DNA of 64,000 nucleotides. It comes from Pantoea alhagi (GTDB lineage: Bacteria; Pseudomonadota; Gammaproteobacteria; Enterobacterales; Enterobacteriaceae). The stretch spans positions 868,001 to 932,000 of the forward strand of contig NZ_CP019706.1 in assembly GCF_002101395.1 (NCBI RefSeq). The letters are read 5' to 3'. Both the position numbers and the translations under genes were made by a program. Positions 1 to 9,513 of this stretch are shown piece after piece. Each line of letters starts with the position of its first letter. Positions within the stretch are counted from its first letter, which is position 1. The notes below the pieces were generated by a model. That model was not told the origin of the DNA. It searched no databases and saw only the letters and a list, made by a program, of their open reading frames with translations.

Positions 1-1146
1 CACATGATGATGTTTTTCCAGCGTGCTCACCGTGCTGCGCAGCATGAGCAGCGCTTTTTCTTCGTCAGGCTCATGAACCTGCACCGTCTGGAACCGACGG
101 GTCAGCGCCGGATCTTTCTCAATATATTTTTTGTATTCTGCCCAGGTGGTCGCGCCGATAGTACGCAGTTGACCGCGCGCCAGCGCCGGTTTTAACAGGT
201 TGGCGGCATCGCCAGTGCCCTGCTGCCCACCAGCGCCCACCAGCGTATGAATTTCGTCAATAAACAGCACAATCGGCGTTGGGCTGGACTGCACTTCATT
301 AATCAGCGCCTGCAGACGCGCCTCAAATTCGCCTTTCATACCGGCACCCGCCTGCAGCATGCCCATATCCAGCAGCCAAAGCTGAACATCACGCAGTGGC
401 GGCGGCACGTCACCTGCGGCAATACGCAGCGCCAGCCCTTCTACCACCGCTGTTTTACCCACGCCCGCTTCGCCGGTCAGCAAGGGATTGTTCTGCCGAC
501 GGCGCATCAGAATATCCACCATCTGCCGGATCTCTTCATCGCGACCAGCAACCGGATCGATTTTGCCTTCACGCGCACGCGCCGTCAGCTCCTGCGCATA
601 CTGCGCCAGCGTCCCTTGCTGCTGCGGTGCCGCCAGTGAACTTTCCGGCTGCGCGGCCGCCTGTTGCGCCTCTTTACTGTTGGCAAAAATCGCCCCGAAC
701 TGCTCCATCAGCAGATCGGCGCTCAGGCGGCTGAACTGCGGCGAAATGCTTTTCAGCACGTTGGCAAGATTGAAGGTTTTTAGCATACCGATCAGCAAGT
801 GGCCGCCACGGATCCGGGTCACGCCAAATTTCAGCGAGCCGTAAACCCAGGCGCGCTCAACGGCACTGTCGATATGCTCTGAGAGATCAGAAACCGCGCT
901 GGCTCCGCGCGGCAGGCGATCCAGCGCCGCGACGATATCGCGCGTCAGTGCTTCTTCATCAAGAGAAAAATAGCGGATCAGCTGCTGCAGATCGCCATCC
1001 TGATGCTGCATCAGCTGATGCAGCCAGTGAACCAGTTCAACATACGGGTTGCCGCGCAGCTTACAAAAGGCCGTCGCGCTCTCCAGCGAAGTAAATAATA
1101 GCGTGTCCAGTTTGCCGAACAGTACGGCGCGGCTGATTTCTGACAT
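1..1146 (-). CDS. tssH: T6SS ATPase TssH (ClpV), 5' part only
   Basis: ClpV is the AAA+ unfoldase that disassembles contracted TssB/TssC sheaths so that they can be reused. The visible part is 382 codons from the ATG at 1146, and the gene continues past the left edge. A Clp N-terminal repeat domain covers about residues 1-150, followed by a Gln/Ala-rich linker. The first AAA+ domain has Walker A GEAGVGKT (about 224-231) and Walker B VLFIDEIH (about 293-300). It is the last visible gene of the minus-strand T6SS run, 59 bases after tssG. The second AAA+ domain lies outside the window, so intactness cannot be judged. Confidence 0.96.
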   Translation of the reverse strand, partial: MSEISRAVLFGKLDTLLFTSLESATAFCKLRGNPYVELVHWLHQLMQHQDGDLQQLIRYFSLDEEALTRDIVAALDRLPRGASAVSDLSEHIDSAVERAWVYGSLKFGVTRIRGGHLLIGMLKTFNLANVLKSISPQFSRLSADLLMEQFGAIFANSKEAQQAAAQPESSLAAPQQQGTLAQYAQELTARAREGKIDPVAGRDEEIRQMVDILMRRRQNNPLLTGEAGVGKTAVVEGLALRIAAGDVPPPLRDVQLWLLDMGMLQAGAGMKGEFEARLQALINEVQSSPTPIVLFIDEIHTLVGAGGQQGTGDAANLLKPALARGQLRTIGATTWAEYKKYIEKDPALTRRFQTVQVHEPDEEKALLMLRSTVSTLEKHHHV

Positions 1147-1205
1147 GATGATCTCTGACGGATAAGTTAAGGGTCTAAAATGAGAGTAAAATCTGAGGGG
1201 CTTCC

Positions 1206-2231
1206 TTACCCCTCCGGGCTGAAGGTTAAATCGCCGCGCGGCTGGGGAATCGGCTGTTTACCGAGCCAGGCGCTGTAACCGAGACGTCCTTCGCTGCCGG
1301 GTATCGTGCCCGGCACCTCATCGCTTGCCAGCAGCAGCCGCACTTCCCAGACATATTCAATGCCCAGATACTGGCGTACCCAGTCGCGCAACTCTTCCGC
1401 ATGCCTCTCGCCGGGTAAAAACTGCTGATAACGCGCCAGCGACAAGGGACCAATTTCGATGCGCAGCTTATGCTGCACGTCACGCACCGCCACGCCCAGA
1501 AAAGCGGATTCGCCAAGCCGTGACATCTGGCGTCCTGCGCCCAGTCGGGCACGTTCGCGCTTATCCAGCGCCAGCCACTGCGGCAGATTTTGTTCGATGC
1601 GCACCGGTACGCCAAAGTAATGCCGCAAAATTTTTTCCAGCCCTTCCGCATCACGCGTATGGCGGCTAAGGTGGCCCGCCAGCATCAGACGGGCATGCTC
1701 GCTTAAAGAGCCTTTCTTGCGCTGCGCGGGCTGACCCATGCCGATCAGGCTGGCAAGGTAACTGTCAAAACGCTGTCCATCCGGACGATCGAGCGAAACC
1801 GTAGGCTGCGCATCAGCCCATGCGCGGTAAAACAGTAACGTCAGGCGATGGTGAAACAGATCGGCAAAGGCGGTCAGGCTGGGATCCTGATGATGATAAA
1901 GACGCTCACGCGCGTGCTCCGTCATATGAATCGGCAAAGGCCCGTTAGGACCAAACAGACCAAAACTCAGGATCGAAACTTCATGCAGCTCGCTCTCTTT
2001 ACGCGCGCTGACCGCTGCAAGCGTCGAGGGTGCAAAAGCCAGAGAAGGCATCTGACCGATACGCAGCGGCTCGTGACGCGGCAGCGGCGCGCGTCCCAGC
2101 GGATATTTCTCGCCGCCCTGCGCATCGATCCGTCGTAGCATCTGAAACAGATCGTAGCGCCACGGCGTCTGCATCAGCCCGTTCCAGAACCCTTCCGGCA
2201 GGCGCTGTAAAATACGCACCGGCTTCGTCAT
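1206..2231 (-). CDS. tssG: T6SS baseplate protein TssG
   Basis: TssG (ImpH/VasB family) forms the baseplate wedge with TssE, TssF and TssK. The reading frame is open further upstream, but the ATG at 2231 overlaps the tssF stop codon by four bases (ATGA) and gives the usual family length of 341 residues, so I chose it. The N terminus, with RYDLFQMLRRIDAQGG near residues 25-40, is typical of the family. The overlap suggests translational coupling with tssF. No lesion is seen. Confidence 0.95.
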   Translation of the reverse strand: MTKPVRILQRLPEGFWNGLMQTPWRYDLFQMLRRIDAQGGEKYPLGRAPLPRHEPLRIGQMPSLAFAPSTLAAVSARKESELHEVSILSFGLFGPNGPLPIHMTEHARERLYHHQDPSLTAFADLFHHRLTLLFYRAWADAQPTVSLDRPDGQRFDSYLASLIGMGQPAQRKKGSLSEHARLMLAGHLSRHTRDAEGLEKILRHYFGVPVRIEQNLPQWLALDKRERARLGAGRQMSRLGESAFLGVAVRDVQHKLRIEIGPLSLARYQQFLPGERHAEELRDWVRQYLGIEYVWEVRLLLASDEVPGTIPGSEGRLGYSAWLGKQPIPQPRGDLTFSPEG

Positions 2232-4102
2232 ATCAATGCCCTTTTGCCCATGCGCGGCGGCCAGTAACCTACCTCGCCACGCTGCTGGCTGTTCAGGCTC
2301 ATCTCGGTAAAGCTGTTGCTGGCAACCAGACGCGAAAAAAGGCGCTCCAGTACGCTGCCGAACAGCCACGGGCTGCTGCCCGAGAACGCCTGTTCATCAA
2401 CGGTTAATTCAATGCCGATGCCGCGTGCGAAAACAATCGGTCCTGGCTCCGGCACCCGGCGATTGACCGGGCGTAGCTGACAATGGCGAATGCCTTCAAT
2501 CTGCCGCGCAACGGAGGCTTCCGCCAGATTCGCATACAGAGCCAGCATCTGGCGCAGCGCGGCGGCGCCTTCACCATTATCGCTATCCATCAGGCTGAGA
2601 TAGTTCATCTGCAAATGGCTGATTAAGCGCCAGGCCGCCAGCCCTTCTGCCAGTGGTTCACGCGGCGGCGTCGGCCCTTTACGCATGGTTAACCCCGCGG
2701 CAGGCACCGAATCGGGCAGCTTAAAGCCCTGCTGGTCCTGTTGCAGCAGCATCAGCGGCAAATCACGGCTGGTACAGAGCACCTCGGCGGTGACATAACG
2801 CAGGTCGTCACGCCAGGGTGCATGTTGCTCATCCACCAGCGACAGGAAAACTTCCGAACCCACATAGCCGGTACGCGCACCGTAACGCTGTGCATGTTCC
2901 GACAGGGTGCGCTGTTCGCGCCGCAAAGAAAAATAGGCGCCGTAGTCGCCGCTGTCGTGGCTGTAGGTACTCCAGAAGGGACGGAAAATTTGCTCTTCAC
3001 GCTGGCCTTCCAGCGTGCCGTACAGTTTCTGTACCGAGTAAACTTCATAATCCAGCGGACGAATATTATCGACCACTAAATGGTATTCATGGCTGCTTTC
3101 GCTAAGCTTCTGCCGTTCGGCCACACGCGGAAACAGGTTGATAACCGGCGTGCAGTGCAGCGCCAGATGACTGCTGTCCACCACGCGCTCCAGCGCAGGC
3201 TCCGCTTTATCAAGCAGCAGCACAATATCAAACTCGCGCTCGCCGTTAGCCTGCGCCAGCAGCGGGCGCAGCTGACTGATGCTGATAAACTGGAAGCGTG
3301 CCGGAAAGGCAAAATATTCCTGCAGCAGGCGATAGCCGTCAAAATTTCGCAGATCGTCCGGCAGCAGCGCCTGATCCGGCGCGAAGCCCTCCTGCGTTAA
3401 GGCATCATTGTTTAATACATGGCGGCGAGGCGTGGCGCCTGCGGTCTGGCAGAAGATACCGACCGTATGCTGCATCAGCAGCTCCAGCAACTTTAACGCC
3501 TCGATATCGGGACCGCTCAGGAAAAAGTCCAGCCGATCGAAATCCATATGATCGAGCGTGGTGGTGCTTTCACAGCTCAGGCGAATACGCAGCGCGCTGA
3601 CCGCGCCGCGCTGGCTGAGGCCCATTTGCCCCAGCGGAATATCCGCCGGGACGCCGCCCAGCTCTACCTGTCTGATCTGCAGCGGCAGCAGCGTAACGTC
3701 ATGCGCCGTGGTGTAGCTGCAGGTCACACCGTTTTTCTTCAGCAGCTGACTGTCCATCATGGTGCCGCGCGGCACCAGGAAACCGCGATTGATATCGCCC
3801 TTTTTACTGTCAGGATGCAGCTCGGCAATCGCCATTGAGGGTGTGGGCGCAAGATAGCCCGGGGCAATCATCTCCAGTAAACGCTGCGAAAAGCGCGGAA
3901 ATTCCGCATCCATTTTTAGCTGGACGCGCGAGGTCAGAAAAGCGAAGCCTTCCATCATGCGCTCCACGTAAGGATCGGCGACATCAATACCGCGCATGCC
4001 CAGACGTCCGGCCACTTTCGGATAACGCTCCGCAAACTCCGCGCCCATTTCACGCAGGTACGCCAGCTCTCGGTTGTAGTATTCGAGCAGTTTACTGTCC
4101 AT
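2228..4102 (-). CDS. tssF: T6SS baseplate protein TssF
   Basis: TssF (ImpG/VasA family) is the large wedge component of the T6SS baseplate, needed for assembly around the Hcp/VgrG hub. The protein has 624 residues, normal for the family, and starts with the canonical MDSKLLEYYNRELAYLREMG. It sits two bases after the tssE stop and overlaps tssG by four bases, as expected for equimolar wedge subunits made from one message. No frameshift or missing segment is visible. Confidence 0.97.
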   Translation of the reverse strand: MDSKLLEYYNRELAYLREMGAEFAERYPKVAGRLGMRGIDVADPYVERMMEGFAFLTSRVQLKMDAEFPRFSQRLLEMIAPGYLAPTPSMAIAELHPDSKKGDINRGFLVPRGTMMDSQLLKKNGVTCSYTTAHDVTLLPLQIRQVELGGVPADIPLGQMGLSQRGAVSALRIRLSCESTTTLDHMDFDRLDFFLSGPDIEALKLLELLMQHTVGIFCQTAGATPRRHVLNNDALTQEGFAPDQALLPDDLRNFDGYRLLQEYFAFPARFQFISISQLRPLLAQANGEREFDIVLLLDKAEPALERVVDSSHLALHCTPVINLFPRVAERQKLSESSHEYHLVVDNIRPLDYEVYSVQKLYGTLEGQREEQIFRPFWSTYSHDSGDYGAYFSLRREQRTLSEHAQRYGARTGYVGSEVFLSLVDEQHAPWRDDLRYVTAEVLCTSRDLPLMLLQQDQQGFKLPDSVPAAGLTMRKGPTPPREPLAEGLAAWRLISHLQMNYLSLMDSDNGEGAAALRQMLALYANLAEASVARQIEGIRHCQLRPVNRRVPEPGPIVFARGIGIELTVDEQAFSGSSPWLFGSVLERLFSRLVASNSFTEMSLNSQQRGEVGYWPPRMGKRALI

Positions 4103-4104
4103 GC

Positions 4105-4674
4105 TTAACCTACATCTTTTAGCTCAAAATAGCCGTTTTCCAGATCCACGTCGGTGCGGAACAGAAACTCCAGCGGATAAGGTACGCACCACAGGCGCCC
4201 TTTGATTTCAATCGACAGCACGTTATGCAGATTGAGCGAGTGGGTATCGGAGATACAGCGCACCTGCAAACCCTGCGGCAAAATACGCGGTTCAAAGTTA
4301 ATAATCGCTTCGGTCAGCTTGCGCTGAATATCATGCCATTCGATATCGGACATGCGCTGTCCGGCCAGCGGCGCGACGCCAAAATTAAGCACCGAACGGC
4401 GAACCTGACTAAAGGGTGCCAGGTCATGCTGGGCTTCGTTATTAATGGTATTAAACAGCCACTGCAGATCGCGCAGTACGTGCCGTCGCAAGGTGCTGTG
4501 CGAGATCAGCCGCTGGTTAGCCGACTCCTGACTTTTACCCGGTTCATTATCCATCAGGCGATCCAGCAGCGAAGGCTGGAGTTTATCGCGCACGTTCAGG
4601 GTCGATTGATCCTTACGAAAGCGATAGCCGCTGTGCAGCAGCTCAGCGCCGTCACCGGAACGTGAGTTACTCAT
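4105..4674 (-). CDS. tssE: T6SS baseplate protein TssE (gp25-like)
   Basis: TssE is the phage T4 gp25-like baseplate subunit that starts sheath polymerisation. I used the ATG at 4674 (189 residues), which overlaps the tagJ stop by eight bases; an earlier start in frame would add six residues without support. Family features are visible: a PSLLDRLMD segment near residue 35, the LRRHVLRDLQWLFNT stretch, and a C-terminal gpW/gp25 fold region. The gene lies between tagJ and tssF. TagJ is known to bridge sheath proteins and ClpV in some systems, so the TagJ-TssE adjacency fits. Confidence 0.93.
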   Translation of the reverse strand: MSNSRSGDGAELLHSGYRFRKDQSTLNVRDKLQPSLLDRLMDNEPGKSQESANQRLISHSTLRRHVLRDLQWLFNTINNEAQHDLAPFSQVRRSVLNFGVAPLAGQRMSDIEWHDIQRKLTEAIINFEPRILPQGLQVRCISDTHSLNLHNVLSIEIKGRLWCVPYPLEFLFRTDVDLENGYFELKDVG

Positions 4675-5497
4675 CGGCCAGATCGCTGGCAACGAAGGTC
4701 AGCGTCTCCAGGCTCAAAAGGGAAAACTCAGCGCTATCATTCAGCCAGACCTTCTGCCCCTGACCGATATAGTGCTGCTGTGCTTCATCCAGCGGCTGCC
4801 ATTCGGTCAGGCGCGCCAGACGCAGATCGTCCTGCGCCTGGGAGGCAAAAGGATAACGCACCGGTACCTGGCAAACCTGCTCAGAGCCATCCACCAACTG
4901 TACCAGCGTATGACGCCAAACCAGATCCGTAACGCTGGCAGGTGCCTGAAAGCGCATTTCGGTAATGGCGCTAAACGGCACCCAGAAATAGCCACCGTTT
5001 ACCAGCAGCTCACACACCGGGCCAAGACGGCCATCACCGTCGGTCAGCCAGGCGAAAGGCTCTGCCTGCTCACTGCCCTGCATCAGCGCGCTGCCAGGAT
5101 TAAGCGCAGCGGCCTCAAGCGCACCATTACGCAAATCATCCGCCTGCGCCCGCTCGCCCTGAATATCCGCCTGCAACGCGGCGAATAACTGTTCAGCCCA
5201 GCGATAAGCTTCGCCCGGCAGACGCGGTTGAGCCTGACCGGCAAACACCGCCGCACGCTGTTGCTCTCCCCTGATTGCCTGTTCCAGCAGCGTAACCGTC
5301 GGCTGCGCCTGCGGTTTCAGCGCCGCCCAGGATTTCAGCTGGGTTTGCGCCCGCGTCCAGTTGCCTGCCAGGCACAGCAGCTGAACAAAAGCTGCACGCA
5401 GATCGGCGTTGGCCGGGGCCGCTTTAATTTGCGCTTCAACGCGCGCCAGCGCATCATCCAGCGAGCCACCTGCCAGCAGTTGTTGTAAAGAGTGCAT
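4667..5497 (-). CDS. tagJ: T6SS accessory protein TagJ (ImpE family)
   Basis: TagJ/ImpE is a sheath-associated accessory protein found in a subset of T6SS and reported to bind TssB and ClpV. The ATG at 5497 follows a good AAGGAAG ribosome-binding site and gives 276 residues; the open frame upstream has no such site. The N-terminal half is helical and TPR-like (ALARVEAQIKAAPANADLRA). The C-terminal half has the ImpE features, including GGYFWVPFSAITEM and the W-rich LVWRHTLVQL segment. It overlaps tssE by eight bases. Confidence 0.9.
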   Translation of the reverse strand: MHSLQQLLAGGSLDDALARVEAQIKAAPANADLRAAFVQLLCLAGNWTRAQTQLKSWAALKPQAQPTVTLLEQAIRGEQQRAAVFAGQAQPRLPGEAYRWAEQLFAALQADIQGERAQADDLRNGALEAAALNPGSALMQGSEQAEPFAWLTDGDGRLGPVCELLVNGGYFWVPFSAITEMRFQAPASVTDLVWRHTLVQLVDGSEQVCQVPVRYPFASQAQDDLRLARLTEWQPLDEAQQHYIGQGQKVWLNDSAEFSLLSLETLTFVASDLADE

Positions 5498-5516
5498 AGC
5501 GCTTCCTTTTTGCGGG

Positions 5517-6497
5517 TTATTTAATGGTGCGCCAGGCACCTGCGGCTGGGTCTTTCAGCTGCGGATGCAGCTCCTGTACCAGCTGAATGGTTAAAGGCGC
5601 ATCGCTGAGATAAGGCGCCCACACTTTACGTACTTCGTTCAATCGCGCTTTTAACGCACCTTCATCGCTGGCTTCCGCCTGGTTCATCTGTACCGCCACG
5701 GTGCCGGTAGCCTGCCAGCCGTTAAAATCATTTGACCACGGCAGGATCAGCCAGCTCTGAGGCGAGCGTTCGTCAGTCAGCACCATGCGCTCGTTATTGA
5801 CGGTGGTCATTTGCAGGCCGCGCTTGTCGCTTTTTGCAGCCAGACCGATAACCGGAAAGCCCTGCAGAAAGGTGACGGTGATATTTTTCGCTGCGCCATG
5901 GCCCACGCGCGTCATCTGCGCCTGCCCGCTCAGCCAGCCATCATCGGCACACTTCACGCCCTCTTTTGTTGGGACAAACAGCGCGCTGGAGCGATCGTCG
6001 TCACTCCACCAGGTACGAAAATGACAGCCGTCAAGCAGGCTGAACTGCAGCCAGGGTGTGGTATCTGCCGGAGGAGAAAGATCTTCCGGGTTAACCGCCG
6101 TCTCTGCTGGCGTGGCTGTTGGGGTTGCCGCAGTCGGTTCCGGCAGCGTGACGTTTACCTGCCAGTTGTTGGCCTTTGCTGCGCTGCCTTTTGCCAGCAG
6201 GGCTCCGTTGGCATCTTCCATCTGCCAGTTAAGCGTTGTCAGTTTGGTACACTGTTTTGTTTGTATCAGCGCGCCGACCTGTGGCAGAAACTCCTCCAGC
6301 ACCGTCGGCGTTTTATTGCCTTTGGCAACGATACGCAGCGGCAGCTCGCGCGCGCACCAGTCCTCAGGCTTCTGGCTTTTAACGTTATCGATCCACACAT
6401 CCAGTTTTTTAGAAGGTGAAGAGACAATATTGTAATTATCCGCCCAGGCGCTGGAGGCCATTAACAGCGTTAACGCGCCGGTTAACCAGTATTTCAT
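5517..6497 (-). CDS. Exported protein of unknown function in T6SS operon
   Basis: I do not recognise a characterised family. The 326-residue product has a clear Sec signal peptide (MKYWLTGALTLLMASSAWA, cleavage probably after residue 19) and should be periplasmic. A Pro/Thr/Ala-rich linker (PEPTAATPTATPAETA) near residues 115-135 separates two parts. Several cysteines (for example CARELPLRI and KQCTKL in the first part, DGCHF and GVKCADDGW in the second) could form disulfides. It lies between pppA and tagJ, which suggests a role in the T6SS envelope complex or its signalling branch. It is not one of the core Tss subunits. Confidence 0.75.
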   Translation of the reverse strand: MKYWLTGALTLLMASSAWADNYNIVSSPSKKLDVWIDNVKSQKPEDWCARELPLRIVAKGNKTPTVLEEFLPQVGALIQTKQCTKLTTLNWQMEDANGALLAKGSAAKANNWQVNVTLPEPTAATPTATPAETAVNPEDLSPPADTTPWLQFSLLDGCHFRTWWSDDDRSSALFVPTKEGVKCADDGWLSGQAQMTRVGHGAAKNITVTFLQGFPVIGLAAKSDKRGLQMTTVNNERMVLTDERSPQSWLILPWSNDFNGWQATGTVAVQMNQAEASDEGALKARLNEVRKVWAPYLSDAPLTIQLVQELHPQLKDPAAGAWRTIK

Positions 6498-6517
6498 AAG
6501 GGTCCCTTGAGAGTTAT

Positions 6518-7312
6518 TTAATCGCGAAGCGGAATAAACTGCGCCGCTTCAGAAAGAGAATGCAGCAGCGTAGTATCCTGAGGCGAACCCACCCAGACCG
6601 CCATCGCGCTGTAGTTATCCTGCTCGCCGTCTGACTGCTCCTCGCTGTTTTTCAGCGCCTGATGCATCAGCGTCAGCCACTCTTCCGGCGTGTTGACCAT
6701 ATGCAACGCCTGCTGCATCTGCTGATGCGACACGCCGTGCCAGAAGCCATCGGTACACAATAGAAACGCATCGCCATCTTCAATCGGCACGACATCGCTG
6801 TAGCTGGCATCGCGCCCTTCGTCGCCCATTCCCAGCGCAAAATAGAGCAGGTTGCTGTTGATGCCTTCTGTCTGATGTCCGGCATCCTTCATCTGCTGAA
6901 TCAGGCTGTGGTCGGTGGTGACGTGATACAGGTAGCCGCGCCGGAACAGATAAAGGCGGCTGTCGCCCGCATGCGCCCAGTAAGCCAGCTGATAATCACG
7001 ATCGATAAACAAACTGACCAGCGTGGTGCCCATGCGGCTGTAATCAGGCTCGCTTTTCTGCTGCTGACGGATCGCCCGGTTGGCATTATTGATGTACCGG
7101 CGAATTTGCTGCGCATCCAGATGCGCATCGCCGTCGAACTGGTCGATAATGGTGTTGCGCGCCAGCCTGGCGGCCAGATCGCCGCCGGGAAAACCAGCGA
7201 CGCCGTCACAGACCACGAAGCAGGCCGAGCGCTCTCCTATCATGTCGCCCGTCTGATCCTGATTGCTCTCGCGGGCGCCCTGATTCGACATTGAGGCAAT
7301 GGTGATATTCAT
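6518..7312 (-). CDS. pppA: T6SS PP2C-type protein phosphatase PppA
   Basis: This is a 264-residue PP2C-family Ser/Thr phosphatase. In the threonine-phosphorylation pathway of T6SS it opposes the kinase PpkA on the FHA protein. Metal-binding and catalytic motifs are visible in order: RESNQDQ near the N terminus, VCDGVAG, MGTTLV, WAHAGDSRLYLF, LLCTDGFWHGV, and a C-terminal DNYSAMAVW. Its ATG overlaps the tagH stop by one base (TAATG), so the two are probably coupled. No ppkA is in the window; it may lie beyond the left edge. Confidence 0.92.
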   Translation of the reverse strand: MNITIASMSNQGARESNQDQTGDMIGERSACFVVCDGVAGFPGGDLAARLARNTIIDQFDGDAHLDAQQIRRYINNANRAIRQQQKSEPDYSRMGTTLVSLFIDRDYQLAYWAHAGDSRLYLFRRGYLYHVTTDHSLIQQMKDAGHQTEGINSNLLYFALGMGDEGRDASYSDVVPIEDGDAFLLCTDGFWHGVSHQQMQQALHMVNTPEEWLTLMHQALKNSEEQSDGEQDNYSAMAVWVGSPQDTTLLHSLSEAAQFIPLRD

Positions 7313-9294
7313 TATTCGTCCGAGGCGGTCTGTGAGTCTTTATACTGGTTAACTTCCATATCGTAAGCGTGCAGGAACGCTTCGCCGAACAGCGTATGGA
7401 AGTCATCTTCAATTTCACCAGCCGTTTCGTTATAGCGACGGTTAAAATGCTCCCACAGCGCCGCCTTACGGCTGCCGGGCAGCGAAAGGCGCGAAGTCAC
7501 GCCTTCCTGACGCGCTTCCTCTTCCAGCTGCTGTGGATTAAAGGATTGCAGCATCGCGGCAATAATGGCGCGGATACCGGCAATCATCCCCAGCTGATGC
7601 GCCTGCAGATCCACCAGCGCATCGCGTACCGCCTGTTTCGGCGGCATAAAGCCCGGCATACGGCTGCCGAACATCTGCATCAGCACGGTTTTGCCGGATG
7701 GCAGCAGCTTGAACGGGTTATTGGCATCATCCAGGATAACGGTCATATCCGCTTTTACGCCGCGTTTCAGAATCGAGCGCGAGGACAACAGCGCGACCGT
7801 TCCCTGCGAGAACATGCCCAGCATCTGCCCCAGCTGCTGCATATTTTCCCGATCGAAATGCGGCGTCGGCTGCATATCATTTAGTCCCATACCATCCAGC
7901 AGCGCCTGCAACAGTTCACCCTGCAGCGCCTCTCCGCCGGAAGAGGCATTGTGCTGCTGACTGCTGCTGTTGCTGGCAACCGGATCGATACGCAAGCGCC
8001 CTTTCGGCGGTGGCGTAACGCTGCGCTGAACCGCCTGCGGCGTAGGCAGAGTGATACCACCATAATCGGGGACGTCCGGCTGTGGCGGTGCCTGATTAAA
8101 CAGCGGAGAAGATTCAATGCTGTTTGGCTTATCCGCTGACAAATCTGCAAACAACGGCGAGGCGCTGAGCGCGTCATCATCGGCTTTTACTGCGTCGTTA
8201 AAGTCGGCATCCCGGGCGGCGCTTTGCTCATCGGCAAACAGGGAAGAAACGCTGGACGCGTTTTCCGCAGGTGCAACATCAGGGTTGGCCCCGGCGGCAG
8301 GCGGCTGGTCAGCAAAAAGCGGCGAACGCGCGATATCATTGTCATCGCCAAACAGATCCTGTTTGCCGGTCTCCGCCGAACGGGTTTCGGCCATAGCAGG
8401 CTGCTGCGTGCCGGGCGTTTCATCATCGGGATGCGCCAACGGCACCGCACTGCCCATCATCAGGCCCAGCGGATCGTCGCTGTTGATTTGCGCTGGCGTG
8501 GACTTGCCGCCGCCAAACAGCGCCAGCGGATCAAGCTCATCTGGTTTCGCTTTCGGCTGAGCAGCTTTATCAGCGGCAGGCTGCACCAGCGTGGTCGGCG
8601 TGCTGTCGTTGAAAATGCTCTCTGATTTAAACAGTTCATCCTGATTAAACAGCGCATCTGGCGTCTGGCTGCGACGATCGAGGCTCAGCGGCTCGCTGGT
8701 TTTAAACTGCGCCAGCGGATCTTCCGGGTTACGGTTTTCTGTTTGTGGCGCCGTTAACGGATGTTCCGTGGCCGCAGGCGCGGCGGGCTTCATCCGGCTG
8801 GTAGAGATGCTGTCAGCAATAGAAAACTCTTTCGCCAGGCTATCCCAGATTTCGCTGGGGATCGCCGCTGTGCCATCTGCGGCCTTTGCAAGCGGCGTTG
8901 GCTGAGCCTGCGGGGCGGGTACCTGTGGCGCAGGACGGGCCACCGGCGGCGCAACATGCGCTGCAGGCTGAGCAGTGGCATTCAGATCGTTAACCAGCAG
9001 ACGGTACTCATCTATGCCCAGAATATCGCCATCCTGTAACTCGACCTGACGGCCCCGCTCCAGCGGAATATCATTCAGCTCGACGCGCGTCACGTTGCCA
9101 CGGTTAGTGATCCGGCATTCGCCGTCGGCGGAAATGTGGACAATCGCCTGCAGGCGGGAGATGGTACGGTCGTTATCGGGCAGCACCAGATTGTTATCGA
9201 CGCCACGGCCGATGGTGCCGCCGGGCGGTAAAAAGTCACAGCTGCTCTGCGGCGGCTGATGTCCCGGTTTATTCGTTATAATCGTAAAGCGCAT
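7312..9294 (-). CDS. tagH: T6SS FHA-domain protein TagH (Fha)
   Basis: TagH/Fha1 is the phospho-threonine-responsive scaffold that promotes T6SS assembly. The 660-residue protein has an N-terminal FHA domain (about residues 20-105) with the IGRG, ISRLQ and NGxxL-like ELNDIPL segments. A long Pro/Ala/Asp-rich disordered linker follows, then a conserved C-terminal TagH domain (about residues 470-650). The linker repeats short SPLFAD-like motifs (SPLFADQ, SSLFADE, SPLFADL, SPLFNQ). The gene is upstream of pppA. The 219 bases before the accessory islet hold no gene. Confidence 0.93.
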   Translation of the reverse strand: MRFTIITNKPGHQPPQSSCDFLPPGGTIGRGVDNNLVLPDNDRTISRLQAIVHISADGECRITNRGNVTRVELNDIPLERGRQVELQDGDILGIDEYRLLVNDLNATAQPAAHVAPPVARPAPQVPAPQAQPTPLAKAADGTAAIPSEIWDSLAKEFSIADSISTSRMKPAAPAATEHPLTAPQTENRNPEDPLAQFKTSEPLSLDRRSQTPDALFNQDELFKSESIFNDSTPTTLVQPAADKAAQPKAKPDELDPLALFGGGKSTPAQINSDDPLGLMMGSAVPLAHPDDETPGTQQPAMAETRSAETGKQDLFGDDNDIARSPLFADQPPAAGANPDVAPAENASSVSSLFADEQSAARDADFNDAVKADDDALSASPLFADLSADKPNSIESSPLFNQAPPQPDVPDYGGITLPTPQAVQRSVTPPPKGRLRIDPVASNSSSQQHNASSGGEALQGELLQALLDGMGLNDMQPTPHFDRENMQQLGQMLGMFSQGTVALLSSRSILKRGVKADMTVILDDANNPFKLLPSGKTVLMQMFGSRMPGFMPPKQAVRDALVDLQAHQLGMIAGIRAIIAAMLQSFNPQQLEEEARQEGVTSRLSLPGSRKAALWEHFNRRYNETAGEIEDDFHTLFGEAFLHAYDMEVNQYKDSQTASDE

Positions 9295-9455
9295 AACGGT
9301 TTCCTGCGTTTGAGATATTCGGCATACAAACCGCGCAGGTCTCGGTGAAACTGGCGGGGTTTATACGAAGAAGTTAAATAAGCAATAATTCAATCGGTCA
9401 ATGGCTAATATCGATTGGATATCTGGAATAAAGTTCATTGTAAATAAAGGAATCA

Positions 9456-9501
9456 GGCTCGTCTGTAAGGCAAATATAAACAGCGCTGACGAGCCGTTTT
9501 T
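9456..9501. repeat. Inverted repeat just downstream of LprI-like gene
   Basis: Eight-base arms GGCTCGTC (9456-9463) and GACGAGCC (9488-9495) are separated by 24 bases and followed on the plus strand by TTTTT. It sits immediately after the minus-strand gene ending at 9514. On that strand there is no clear U-tract, so a terminator role for the LprI-like gene is only possible. Confidence 0.4.
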
Positions 9502-9513
9502 CCTGGCGGATAC

